From Eublepharis macularius (lineage: Eukaryota; Chordata; Lepidosauria; Squamata; Eublepharidae): a stretch of 64,000 bases of DNA. Location: the NCBI RefSeq assembly GCF_028583425.1, contig NC_072792.1:160090676-160154675 (forward strand), written 5' to 3'. Shown here in pieces: positions 12,087-23,700 of the stretch (positions are counted from its first letter, which is position 1; the number at the start of each line of letters is the position of its first letter). Made by a program: the position numbers and the translations under genes. The notes beneath the pieces were generated by a model. It was not told the origin of the DNA and ran no database searches. It saw nothing but the letters and a program-made list of their open reading frames with translations.

Positions 12087-13005
12087 GCAAAAACAACAAG
12101 CCAGGGCTACAATATAGTTAATAATTGGAGTATAATCTATTGTTTACAATACAAAGTGCAAAAGTGCTGAAAATACATACAAGAATTATAAACCAATTTG
12201 TACAGAAGAATTCATAAGTGCATAGATACAGTTACCAGTAGCAAATATAATTGTGCAAAATATCACTGTCCGGAACAAATCTTATCCATTAAAGTGCAAA
12301 TGCCAAAAAAGTCAAAGGAGAATCGGTAGGTGGGAGCTTGCGCCAAAGGAATATTAACAGTCCATATAGTCAAAGTACATATACAGAAGAAAACGCCGAC
12401 GGGGACTTGCAGGCAAATAACATTAACCCGTTTCGTGAGGATCACCCCTCACTTCTTCCTGGGCGTGTAGCAGTTCGGACTGTACATAAGTATGAAAGTA
12501 GCGCCACGAGTTCTCCCACCGTTCCTCCGACACGCAATTCACGGAGAACTCGTGGCGCTACTTTCATACTTATGTACAGTCCGAACTGCTACACGCCCAG
12601 GAAGAAGTGAGGGGTGATCCTCACGAAACGGGTTAATGTTATTTGCCTGCAAGTCCCCGTCGGCGTTTTCTTCTGTATATGTACTTTGACTATATGGACT
12701 GTTAATATTCCTTTGGCGCAAGCTCCCACCTACCGATTCTCCTTTGACTTTTTTGGCATTTGCACTTTAATGGATAAGATTTGTTCCGGACAGTGATATT
12801 TTGCACAATTATATTTGCTACTGGTAACTGTATCTATGCACTTATGAATTCTTCTGTACAAATTGGTTTATAATTCTTGTATGTATTTTCAGCACTTTTG
12901 CACTTTGTATTGTAAACAATAGATTATACTCCAATTATTAACTATATTGTAGCCCTGGCTTGTTGTTTTTGCTAATTTGTACTAGGGTTGCCCTTGGTAT
13001 TTCCC
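12087..13005 (+). mobile_element. Palindromic (foldback) retroelement insertion, probably Penelope-type
   Basis: Arms at 12084-12516 and 12543-12975 are inverted copies of about 433 bp around a 26-bp centre (12517-12542). The translated frames of the two arms are identical over 60 residues. Thirty extra bases (12976-13005) occur only on the right. A 14-bp direct repeat TAATTCCACATTTA flanks the element (12073-12086 and 13006-13019), consistent with target-primed insertion. Each arm contains a hairpin GTGAGG..CCTCAC followed by GAAACG, resembling the stem II/GAAA part of a hammerhead. No coding capacity. The same layout as the Penelope-like element at 18875-21364 suggests the class. Confidence 0.75.
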
Positions 13006-13019
13006 TAATTCCACATTTA

Positions 13020-14050
13020 AGCAAAAGGAAGCAATGGTTCATATACTAGTTTTGCTGGCTCTTTCATCTCGCTTTAGCAGTTCACCAGTGGTCTACTTAT
13101 GTAAGCAGTATAACATCAAAGGAAAGGATTCACGGAGCTCAACAGATCATCTTCTGTGAATAGGGTGAGCTCCAACATTGTAGGTCAGGTTCCATCTGGG
13201 ATTTCTGTACGTTCCTTTCATTCATTGGTGTTACACTGCTCACAGAAATAGACCATTCAGACAAACTCTTAAAATGCCTTCAAAAGCCAAGTAAAATAAA
13301 GTAGAACTGAGCTCAGTTGCATGCTTACAAGCAAATCTAACCCATGTGCCTTAGTTCTATACTTTGCTTATAGGTGTTGAAATTTCCAAGCGCACACAGA
13401 ATCTCCCTGCCTTAAAGGCTTGTCCTGTTCACTTAATGAGGTATCAGATCCAATAGACAAATATATGACCACACAGATTTCTTGTCTCTGTTGAAATAAG
13501 CTGGATTTCATGTAGTTTTCGGAGCCATATATAATTGAATTGGTGAGCCTTGCTGCCTTCCCAAAACCAGTTCTTCATGAATATTCTACTATCTGTCATT
13601 TGGAGTGCAAACATATTGCCTTCATTGACTGTAACTCACCAGGCTTGTGATAGCCACCTTTTTGTTTTGTTTTGTGAGTGAGTCACAGGTCAAGTCTAAA
13701 GGATGAGAAAGTGCCATTCTGGTGTGCATATTGACTGTATGCAGGCCTCTGAGTCTCTTGGTATGGTTTTGCTTGTATTGAACTGTGGAGTAGCCAGGAA
13801 TACAGTGCCGGAGAGATGGGCAGTAATGTAAACTGAAGCTACAGAAAGTCCCCCAAGCCTTTCTGGACCTCTGCAGGAGTAGCTGCGTTCTGCCTTGTGG
13901 CACCCACACTGAAAGTTGGCCACCCGTGTTCTGGGCAAAAAAAAAAAAAGTTATCACTTAAAATAAGCTATGAATATTGAATAGTACTATTTTTAAATAA
14001 ATGGAGCACATTTGTAATCAAATCATGTATTTGTCTTGTTTCTTTTGCAT
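13020..14050. other. Intergenic, nothing recognised
   Basis: No ORF or repeat family recognised apart from an A-run near 13937-13949 and AATAAA near 13994. Confidence 0.4.
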
Positions 14051-14054
14051 TTAC

Positions 14055-14835
14055 TTTCATTATTTATATAGTCTGCCTTTCTCACTGGGACGAAGTGGAT
14101 TACACACAGTCAATACAATCAACCGGATGGGACACCCAACTAACAATGCAGTTGGATCTATATTGTAGAAATCTGGAATCAACCAGAAATCTGAAAATAG
14201 AACTGAAGTGAAAACATAAGGTTATTGATACATCTTGTTAAATGATGCAGAAATTACATAGTAGGATCCCGCTAACAGCAATAGGCAGTACTAGCTATAC
14301 GCAGTGATATAGACCATAGTCCCTAAACCTTTGCCCAAGTAACCTTCTAAACCATTCTTTACTGTACAATCCTATTACCTGTGTAGAAAAGCCCTCTTGA
14401 ATAATTCAGTTTTGCAGTAGAGAGGGGGAGCCTTCCTGATCTCAGCAGATAGGACACACCATAAGGTGGGGGACACACAGAGAAAGCCTGTGTATGGTTG
14501 TTGATTTGGCCTGTTTGCAGGTCAGCACCTGCAGAAATCCTTGCTCAGATGGGCAAAGCTGCTGTGGCAGCAGAGCATGGTGGAGAGGTGGTCCCAAGAC
14601 ATGAGGAACCAAGGCCAGGAAGGGCTTTGTATGTGATAGTCAAACCATGGATTGATCCTGGTATCTGATGGGCAGCCAATAGAGTGACTGCAGAATGGGA
14701 GCAATATGTGTTCTCTGACTAGCTCCTGATAACCAAGCTGTGATGTTCTGCACCAACTGCAGTCTCCAAGTGGATTTTGAGGGGAGATCAATTTGCATTA
14801 CAGTAGGAGTCCCAGTATTGCGAGTGCCAGACATG
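14055..14835 (-). mobile_element. L2-type LINE fragment, minus strand
   Basis: The minus strand reads WRLQLVQNITAWLSGASQRT, then HIAPILQSLYWLPI, the (L)QLVQNAAARLL...HI.PVL..LHWLP signature near the C-terminus of L2/CR1-group ORF2. It is followed by LINE 3'-UTR-like sequence. Decayed, with stops. Confidence 0.65.
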
Positions 14836-14929
14836 TTTTATTTGTTTTTATGATGCATACTTCTTAATGCCAATTAAAAATTCAGATGTTGATTTCTTCC
14901 CTCTATCCACTGTAATACGATATTTCATG

Positions 14930-15012
14930 CCAGTATGGTGTAGGGGTTAGTGTATCAGACTAGGATCTGGGAGACACAGATTCAAATCTTCACTCTGCCA
15001 TGGAAGCTCACC
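14930..15012 (+). mobile_element. tRNA-derived SINE, 3'-truncated
   Basis: GCCAGTATGGTGTAGGGGTT (A box) and AGATTCAAATC (B box) are present. The SINE body is lost after CACTCTGCCATGGAAGC. Confidence 0.65.
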
Positions 15013-15985
15013 AGGTGAGCCTCTATTAAAGCGGCAGGGTGCTTCCCACCCCCCACCCCCAGGCAGTTGGAAACTCTAGCAGGGAAAGATGGCGAGTCCC
15101 TTCCCAACACCCTATCTGGCTCAATAGCTGCTTGACCCACCCACCCTCCTCATCTCAGGCCTGATTTAAAGGCAATACTGATACAAAGTTACCTATTCAA
15201 CTTTGCCCACATCCAGTGTCTCATTTAAAATGGGCTGTCAGCCACAACAGTTAGCATGCTACAGCCCAAGCAGGTGTTATGCTGGCATGCCAATGTTGAA
15301 CACTTAGGCAACGTCTCACATGTAACACCAGCCAGTTTATACAAGATGTTGGATATGTCCAAACAGAATTACTGTTTAATTAGGCCATAGACTAGATCAG
15401 TACTAGGCGGCAGGAGGGGGGAAATGAGTTGGACAGCTGGGTTGTACAGCTACAGGAGTGGAAGGAGGGTATTACTTTTAAATGTTCTCCTATGTTAAAT
15501 ATTCCCTCCTGGAAAGAGAAATTAGTGCACCAGCAAAACAGGCTTCTGGCTACAATGCTGATTTACTATTGTGAGTTCTTTTTAATTCCCTCCTTCCCAG
15601 GCATTCCAAAGTCTGAAGTCAAACAGGCCATTATATCACCTTAGTCTATTTTTGGCCTGCCATTTTCTCAGACAACTGGGACCTAAGATGGGTAACAAAA
15701 TCAAACCATTTAAGATCACAAAAAAAGCAATTAAAGCAGCCACCAAACTTGTTTAAATGCTCCTTGACAGACCTCCGCCCCAGCAAATCCTAAGTGGTCC
15801 CCAAATCCCTCTTTCAAAGTTGGGGCTTATACAGCATTTACACATATAAAAGAGGGATGAAGTCTGGCTTAGTTCTTCAATAAGATGGTTGTGCAGGGTT
15901 GGTGTGGCTGCTGAGAATGTGCAGTAGTAGAACACACCGTGGCAGGGATCAGAATGATGAACAGGTGTTGATGGGCAGTGCATGA
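15013..15985. other. Intergenic, nothing recognised
   Basis: No exon and no clear repeat. One GC-rich patch near 15045-15062. Confidence 0.35.
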
Positions 15986-15989
15986 TTGC

Positions 15990-16275
15990 CACATGGGTTC
16001 ATACCCAGAGAGATGGGTCACAGGTCATGAAGTGCTTTAAACAGAAGCGCCAGCCCCTTGAAGTGGATCCAGACACACGGAGGCAACTAATGCACTGGTT
16101 CTAAAATGGGAATTACATGTTCCCTGCTGGTAACCTGTGACAATAAATGGACTGCTGCATTCTGTAGCAGGTGTAATTTCTGAGTAATCTTTAAGAGCAG
16201 GCCCATGCAAAACGCATTAACATAAGGTAGCCTCAACTTTACTGCTGCATGGATCAGTGTGGCCAGGTCTGCCAT
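15990..16275 (-). mobile_element. L2-type LINE fragment, minus strand
   Basis: The minus strand reads KLHLLQNAAVHLLSQVTSRE, then HVIPILEPVH, the same L2 C-terminal signature as at 14055-14835. Confidence 0.6.
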
Positions 16276-17077
16276 TTACAGATGGGGGAAAAGTCTACGA
16301 GCTAAATGCAGTTGGGGGGAAAGCACATTTTAAACCACTACAGCCCTGCTTCTTCAATAACGCCTGGTCTCCCAGAACTTTGAAGTTCTTCACACTGAAC
16401 CCAGTTCAACACTGGAAGAGCAATCCCCTCCAAAGCAGATACCAACCAGCATCACTGCCATCTTGTCAGGATTTTATTTCAATTTATTCTCCTTTGTCAC
16501 TTAACCAAGGCAGTCAGGCACTAGCTGAGGACAGACAACAGCTTCCAGGGGTTTATGTATATCTAGGAATGGAGGAGGACAACCACCATTAAACAATAAA
16601 GGATCATCACGCTTGCATCCCTTGGAGAATAAGGTGGGAGGTGGGGGGGAGAGATTTTGCTTCTTGTAATTCCAGAAGAGTCGGTGTGTTAGTCTTTAGT
16701 AGCAAAAATAAAAAGCACTCTTGTGCCACTTGAAAGAGGAGCACATTTTTATTCCAGAACAAATTTTGCTGGAATACAAATTTGGTTGTCTTCAAGGCAC
16801 CACAAGAAGACTCTTTCAGCACATGGTCCATGAGCACACAGTGATTCTGCACACTTTGGATAATGCACTTCCAATCCTCTTTATAGATCATTTGGAATGG
16901 ATTTTTTCATGTGCAGAAAAATCCACCTCAAACGATTGATAAAGTGCATTGAAAGTGCATATCGCCATAGTGAACATGAGTTCGCTGTAATTCGTTTACG
17001 GGGCTGGCTAACTCATATGTGGACCAGGCTCTTAGGAGGTTCTCCTGTGCTGGCTTCAGGAAAGCTGGTCTGTGTAG

Positions 17078-17262
17078 AAAAGTAGGATTTGAGTCCAGCG
17101 GGACCTTAGAAACCATCAAGAGTCAAAGCTCCCTTCTTCAGATGCCTGAAGAACGTCTCTGATACCTTAGGGGAGCTTTGACTCTCGAAAACTTCTACCC
17201 TGCACATCTTGTTGGTCTCCCACGTACCGCTGGACTCAAATCCTGCTCTTCTCCTCAGTTGC
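17078..17262. repeat. Inverted copy pair of a dispersed repeat upstream of the POGLUT3 promoter
   Basis: AGGATTTGAGTCCAGCGG and its approximate complement CCGCTGGACTCAAATCCT bracket a second inverted pair (AGAGTCAAAGCTCCC / GGGGAGCTTTGACTCTC). It ends about 40 bp before the CCAAT boxes. Confidence 0.7.
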
Positions 17263-17289
17263 ACTTTTTGGAGAGGAAAAAGCCTGTTG

Positions 17290-17790
17290 CCGTCCCTCAT
17301 GATTGGTCACTTCCTCTTCCAATCAAATCCAGCCCTCGGACCCCCCTCCCCAACAAAACTATGAGAAAAGTAGGAAAATGTGCAGGCATTTCCTCAGCCG
17401 GGAGGGATGCGACTCCCCTGCCATGTTGCCTTTGCGCCCCGCCAAGAGGAGGATGGCGAGCCGCGCCGTGTTGTTCGCGCAGCAGAGAAGGCCTCGGAGG
17501 CTCTTGCTAAGAGCCGCCGCCTTGGCGCTGCTTTCTCTCTGGCAGGCTGCTACGGAGCCTCTCCCCGCCACGGTCAGCGCAGAAAGGAGCCTGGTTTGGG
17601 GTCCCGGCCTGAAAGCCGAGCTCACGCTGCCCGTGAGGTATTTCTTCATCCAAGCCGTCGACCCCGACGGGCGCAACTTCACGCGCTCCCCGCCAGGTAT
17701 GGCGCGCCGCGTGGTCTAATGGGCCGAGCAGCTCTGCCGCCCTTGGCGCGTTTCTGGGGCGCTTATTCCCCCTGGGGCGCGCAGTGTGGT
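17290..17790 (+). promoter_or_regulatory. POGLUT3: POGLUT3 CpG-rich promoter / first-exon region
   Basis: GC content and CpG density rise sharply from about 17380 to 17780, in strong contrast to the flanking introns. Just upstream are an inverted CCAAT box (GATTGG, 17301-17306) and a direct CCAAT (17319-17323) about 130-150 bp before the chosen ATG. There is no obvious TATA box. This fits a housekeeping-type CpG-island promoter. The transcription start was not determined. Confidence 0.7.
17453..17696 (+). CDS. POGLUT3: POGLUT3 exon 1 (signal peptide)
   Basis: Encodes residues 1-81 plus one base. It has a basic n-region (QQRRPRR), a hydrophobic core ([14 protein letters not shown]) and the conserved start of the filamin domain, SLVWGPGL...[11 protein letters not shown], ending NFTRSPPG. 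The donor is CCAG|GTATGG. An NFT N-glycosylation sequon is present. Confidence 0.93.
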
Positions 17791-20700
17791 GGTCGAGAAA
17801 CGTTTCCAGGACCGCACAAGACATTTTTCTGCTTCAGGAGCACAGAAAGTTCAAACACGCTGGCCTTAGGATAGTTTCAAGTGCGTAGCCGTGTTGGTCT
17901 GCTGTGGCATAGTACCCTAAAGACCGACTAGATTTCCCGGGTCTCCTGCATAGTTCCATTTCTTTGTGTATCAGAAGAAGGGATCTTTGACTCTTGAAAG
18001 CTCATACCCTGGAAATCTTTTAAATTGCTACTGGACCTGAATCTTGCTCTTTAGGCATTAGGGTTGCTCTAGATGAGGGGTAACCTGGAAATAAGTGTTT
18101 AGAGAAACAGGCTGGTCTGCTTCTGCCCTTTTAAAAGCAACTTGGGATTCAGGAATCAATGGTAAACTATTTCACGGGATGGAGAGATGAGCACTGTATT
18201 TTATCCGAAAAATTTATATCCCACTTTTCTCCCCAGTGAGCACCTCAAGCGGCTTACAGTGTCATTCTACTCTCCTCCATTTGGGGATCACAGCACCCCC
18301 CCCCCCCAATGAGGTGTAGGTCAGGCTGAGAGTGTGTGACTGGCCCAAGGTCACCCATTGAGCTTCCAAGGCAGAGTGAGGATTTGAACCTGGGTCTCCC
18401 AGATTCTATTCCAACATTCTAACTTCTACACTGTGCTGGCTCTTTGTTAAAAGCATGTAAAAGAAGTTGAAGCAAGTTTATAAACATTTAGCAACACCAT
18501 CCAGAACCTCTTGTGGCATTGCAAAAGCTTTTAGGGTACCATTCTGGGTTGAGCGGGCAGCTAGATGATGGAAGCAGGCTTTTCCTGACATTTCAAGCTC
18601 CCAGTATGGAGTTGAAGAATCCCCCAAAAGATGGTGCGTAGGGGCTTCTTGAATTGTGTGCCACCGTGAGCAGCTAGTCAAGTAGAAACATGTTCTAGAT
18701 AGCCTTATTACTTTGGTGTGGGCTTCCAACTTCATTGGTCTCTTCCAGAGCTTCCTCACACATTTGTTGCATATCCATCACTGTCCCATTTTCCCCTCAC
18801 AGTTTCTCCAAAGTTCTCAAACCACTGTGGCTCTGATGCTGCCTGAGGGAATGCATCAGAAGCATGTTCTCCATGTATTGTCGAAGGCTTTCACGGCCGG
18901 AGAACGATGGTTGTTGTGGGTTTTCCGGGCTGTATTGCCGTGGTCTTGGCATTGTAGTTCCTGACGTTTCGCCAGCAGCTGTGGCTGGCATCTTCAGAGG
19001 TGTAGCACCAAAAGACAGAGATCTCTCAGTGTCACAGTGTGGAAAAGATGTAGGTCATTTGTATCTACTCAGGAGGGGTGGGGTTGAGCTGAGTCATCCT
19101 GTAAGAGTTTCCCAGGGTGTGGAATGCTAATGGCGGGAGGCTTCACTGTATCCTGAGGAGGTTCTTTTGCATATGGATTGGTACTTGATGTGCTAATCTT
19201 CTCTTCAGGGCTATTGTCGGGGATAGAATGTTTTGTTAGCCTGGTGTTTTTCAGAACTGGAAACCATGCTCTGTTCATTCTTAAGGTTTCTTCTTTCCTG
19301 TTGAAGTTTTACTTATGCTTGTGAATTTCAATGGCTTCCCTGTGCAGTCTGACAAAGTAGTTGGAAGTGTTGTCCAGTATTTTGGTGTCGTGGAATAAGA
19401 TACTGTGCCCTGTTTGCGCTAGGCTATGTTCAGCCACTGCTGGTTTTTCAGGTTGTCCAAGTCTGCAGTGTCTTTCATGTTCTTTTATTCTTGTCTGGAT
19501 GCTACGCTTTGTGGTCCCGATGTAAACTTGTCCACAGCTGCAGGGTATATGGTATACTCCTGCAGAGGTGAGGGGGTCTCTACTGTCTTTTGCTGATCGT
19601 AGCATCTGTTGTATTTTTCGGGTGGGTTTGAACACTGCTTGAAGGTTATGCTTTTTCATAAGCTTTCCCATCTGATCAGTAATTCCTTTGATATATGGCA
19701 AAACACTTTTCCTGTAGGAGACTGTTTTTCCTTGGTTGTTTGATTCATCCTGGGTTTGATTGCTCTTTGGATTTCATTTCTGGAGTAGCCATTTGCCTGA
19801 AGTGCGTGGTTTAGATGATTAATTTCCTCATTGAGAAAGTGCGGCTCACATATCCGTCTTGCGCGATCCACTAATGTTTTCATTATGCCTCTTTTCTGTC
19901 GGCGGTGGTGATTGGAGTTTTTGTGTAAGTACCGATCAGTGTGAGTTGGTTTCCTGTAGACCTTGTGACCTAACTGAAAGTTTGCTTTGTGGATGACCAA
20001 GGTATCCAGGAATGGGAGTTTTCCCTCGATTTCTTTCTCCATTGTGAATTGTATGTTCAGGTGGATGTTGTTGAGATGATTCAAAAACCCCATCAATTCT
20101 TCCTCCCCATGGCTCCAAATGATAAATGTATCATCCACAAACCGGAACCATACACTAGGTTTGTGGGGTGCTGATTCTAGAGCTGTTTTTTCAAAATGTT
20201 CCATGTAGAAGTTTGCTATAACTGGGCTGAGTGGGCTCCCCATGGCCACCCCATCCATCTGTTCATAGAATTCGTTGTCCCATTGGAAGTAACTGGTTGT
20301 CAGACAATGGTGGAATAAGGCTGTTACATCCTCTGGGAAAATCTGATTAATAAGTGCAATAGTGTCTTTTACTGGAACCTTGGTAAACAGGGATACAACA
20401 TCAAAACTGACAAGTATGTCTTGTGGGTTGAGTTTCAGAGAACTGATTTTGTTGATGAAATCTGCTGAATCTTTGATGTAAGACGAGGTTTTCCCGATGT
20501 GGTCCTGCAGGAGATCTGCCAGATGTCTAGCTAATTCATATGTCGGTGAACCAATGGCACTCACAATGGGTCGGAGTGGGACTGAATCCTTATGTATTTT
20601 GGGGAGTCCATATAGTCTAGGTGGCTGTGCTTCAGTCTTGCATAGTTTTCTGTGCGTGTTGGGATGTAGTGAGGAATTCTTGATCAGCGCATTTGTTAGC

Positions 20701-23700
20701 CTGGTGATTTTGCAAGTGGGATCTCATTTTAGTTTTTTGTAGGTGGAGGGGTCCAGGAGTTCCTTAATCTTCTTTTTGTATTCCTCTGTTTTCATGATCA
20801 CTGTAGCATTGCCTTTATCAGCTGGTAGAATGATGATGTCTGGATCTGCATTGAGGGTCTTGATGGCATTTCTCTCCTTGCGTGTTATATTGCTGGTGGG
20901 AAGCTTTGCCTTTCGTAGAATCCTGGCTGTCTCTCCTCTTAACTAGCTGCTTGACTAGCTGCTCTACTAGCAACAGGAAAGAAGAAACCTTAAGAATGAA
21001 CAGAGCATGGTTTCCAGTTCTGAAAAACACCAGGCTAACAAAACATTCTATCCCCGACAATAGCCCTGCAGAGAAGATTAGCACATCAAGTACCAATCCA
21101 TATGCAAAAGAACCTCCTCAGGATACAGTGAAGCCTCCTGCCATTAGCATTCCACACCCTGGGAAACTCTTACAGGATGACTCAGCTCAACCCCACCCCT
21201 CCTGAGTAGATACAAATGACCTGCATCTTTTCCACACTGTGACACTGAGAGATCTCTGTCTTTTGGTGCTACACCTCTGAAGATGCCAGCCACAGCTGCT
21301 GGCGAAACGTCAGGAACTACAATGCCAAGATCACGGCAATACAGCCCGGAAAACCCACAACAACCATGTTCTCCATCTTCAAAAAAGTCTGCATCGCTTC
21401 AGAAGTCACTGCTTACCTCAGTGACTTGTGGGCAGGTTCTGGGTCAATCAGATTTTTGAAAAAAAACCCACTCTTGCATAACAAGGGGAATGCAGGGGAA
21501 AGGTGGAGATATGCTTCCATTTGTAAGCCCCCGTTGCATTACACTTTATCTGGAACCACATGGGGAGTGAGGAAACCACGGGTGAGTGCTACAGTCTTGA
21601 AGGTGCCACAGTAGAGGAAGACGGTCCTTGAATTATGCTGCTCCCAGAAGGCTTTAAATATAATGATCAGATTCAGTCCCTTGAATTGGGCCTTGTAGCA
21701 AACAGGCACCTTATCCTCAGTGGCCAAGCTAGCCTGATCTCATCAAATCTCAGAAGGTAAGCCAAATTAGTGTTTGGATAGGAGACCACCAAGGAAGTCC
21801 AGGGCACATATATAAACTGCACACATGCTGGGCCTCTTGCCTTGCAGGAGTGAGGAAAAGAAAAAGGAAGAGCCTCTTAGTAGCCAAAATATATTCTAGT
21901 ATGGTCTAAATGTGCCCTGACCTGGATTGCCCAGGCTAGCCTGATCTTGTTAGATCTTGGAAGCTATGCAGGGTTGGTCTTGGTTTGTACTTGGACGGGA
22001 GACCACCAAGAAGCAGCAAGGAATCTCTTGCCTTGAAACCCCTATATGGGTGCCATAATTTGCCTGTGACTTGATGGCTATTTCCACATTCACCAGAAAA
22101 CAGGTAATCATTTCCAATGAAGTTCCTCTAGGGCTGGCGTAATACAATATAATGTAGCCAACCCCAGATAATGATTTGACCACAGCATTAAAAAGCAAGC
22201 AAATAAATCCCTGTGGAAGCTTCTTTACCATCTTCCTAAGTAGCCCCATGTGACTACTGCCCTGTTTAAAAAGTACACTTTTCTCTGTGCATGCAGGCAA
22301 TATATATAGACCAAGTGATATGCAGACACAAAGCGCAAATGGAGCACCACTGAGCATGAATGAGAGCCATTTTAATATTGCGACACCCCCCAAAAGATGC
22401 TGTAACTGGTAACGGCTTTTTGACAGTCCCATTGTCAAGAGGTGGCATCGTATTTGAATAGCTGAGCTGTAAGGGATGGCTCTGTTTTCTGCCCAATAAA
22501 CCACAGAAGGGCTAAGCACCCTTCTGATCTTGTTTCTCTCCTTTGATGTCAGCGCACTCTACCTTAAGTGTAGGAAGCAAGTGGATAGAGATACTTTTTT
22601 CTCTATGTCTTTCCAACATACTAGACCCAATAAAAATAATAAGCATCAGGCAGAAGTAAATACTTCACACAATGCTTGTGGAACTCACCACCACAGGATA
22701 TTTAGCTCGGGTTGCTTTAAAAGGTGGTTAGACAAAGGGAGGATAGAAACTTCAATATTTAGAGGCAGGGCACCTCTCACCTCTATATTCAGTTTGTGGG
22801 CCTTCTGGGAGCATCAGGTTGACTCCTGGGGCTGGCAAGATGCTCACTAGATGGACCATTAATCTGATGAAGCTCTGCAGCTCCTGTATTCTTATTAGAA
22901 TGAAATTAGATTCGGGTACAGCAGAGTTTTTATAACTGGAGAACTAGACAGGGCGTGTTGTGTGCGTTTTTTCTTCCTAAGGCTAAGACCAGCAAAACAA
23001 GTATTGGAAGGATGAGGTGTAGGGATACCAGAGAAAGGGAAGGAACTGAGGCCAGACAAGCACTTTCAAGGGCCAACTCAAGTTCACAGGGCAAGCAGAA
23101 ACAGGCAGGTTGAAGGAGGCAAGGTTTGGAGCAAGACATAACCAAGGTGCTCTTGACAAGAACTGTGGACAGTTCTACTCAATTAGTACCAGTTCCACTG
23201 CAGAGCATTCCTTTGTAGTTCCAGTTCCATTAAATTGAACCAAGCGCTGTTTTAAAGGTAAATACCAAGCGTATAGAGTAGTGATACTTTTCATAGCATT
23301 TATGGGCACCAGCAGTGCGTTTCCTGGCCAGGCTTCTTGTCCAAAGAAAAGAGCCAATTCTGGATTTCCTCTTCTTCTGTGCCTCAGAAAAATCCAGGAG
23401 GAAACACCTTTTGTCTGTAGGGAAGCACCCTTCCAGAAACAGCTGCCTCCCTAGAAGGCTGCTTGGCTTGCAGTTCCTGGCATTTTGTGAAGGGCCCCAG
23501 TGACCTGGTAGCACCCATTTGGTGTTTGCCTCCCGTGGCAGCCATTTTGCGGTGGCACCCACTTCCCATTTTTTAAGTTTGCAAAGTGCCCACAGACTCA
23601 GTGAGATTGGGGACTCTTGATATATAGCTTTCAGCCTTAAGAGGCAGGGTTATAGTGGCACTCTGTGTAATGTGTAGAAAAGAGCAAGAGGCCGGTAGAT

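Larger units (their letters stand above)
18875..21364 (-). mobile_element. Penelope-like retroelement with inverted terminal copies and 12-bp TSD
   Basis: Minus-strand coding remnants encode a Penelope reverse transcriptase and a GIY-YIG endonuclease. Inverted arms of 397 bp lie at 18907-19303 and 20971-21367. The left arm carries 32 extra bases (18875-18906) missing from the right. CATGTTCTCCAT occurs on both sides (18863-18874 and 21365-21376), a 12-bp target-site duplication. Each arm holds a hammerhead-like core. The element sits in POGLUT3 intron 1, antisense to the gene. The 5' part of the RT is truncated where the inverted arm joins (about 20941-20970). Confidence 0.88.

Noticed and set aside
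12338..12721. Four ORFs identical in pairs on opposite strands
   Set aside because: They are the two arms of the palindrome read in both directions, not genes.
17303..17452. Upstream extension of the POGLUT3 first-exon frame, including ATG at 17423
   Set aside because: The open frame extends into the promoter. The signal peptide is correctly placed from ATG 17453, which has the better start context.
21911..22078. Functional 5S rRNA gene
   Set aside because: Only part of 5S is present, with many substitutions, fused to a SINE body also found in other copies.
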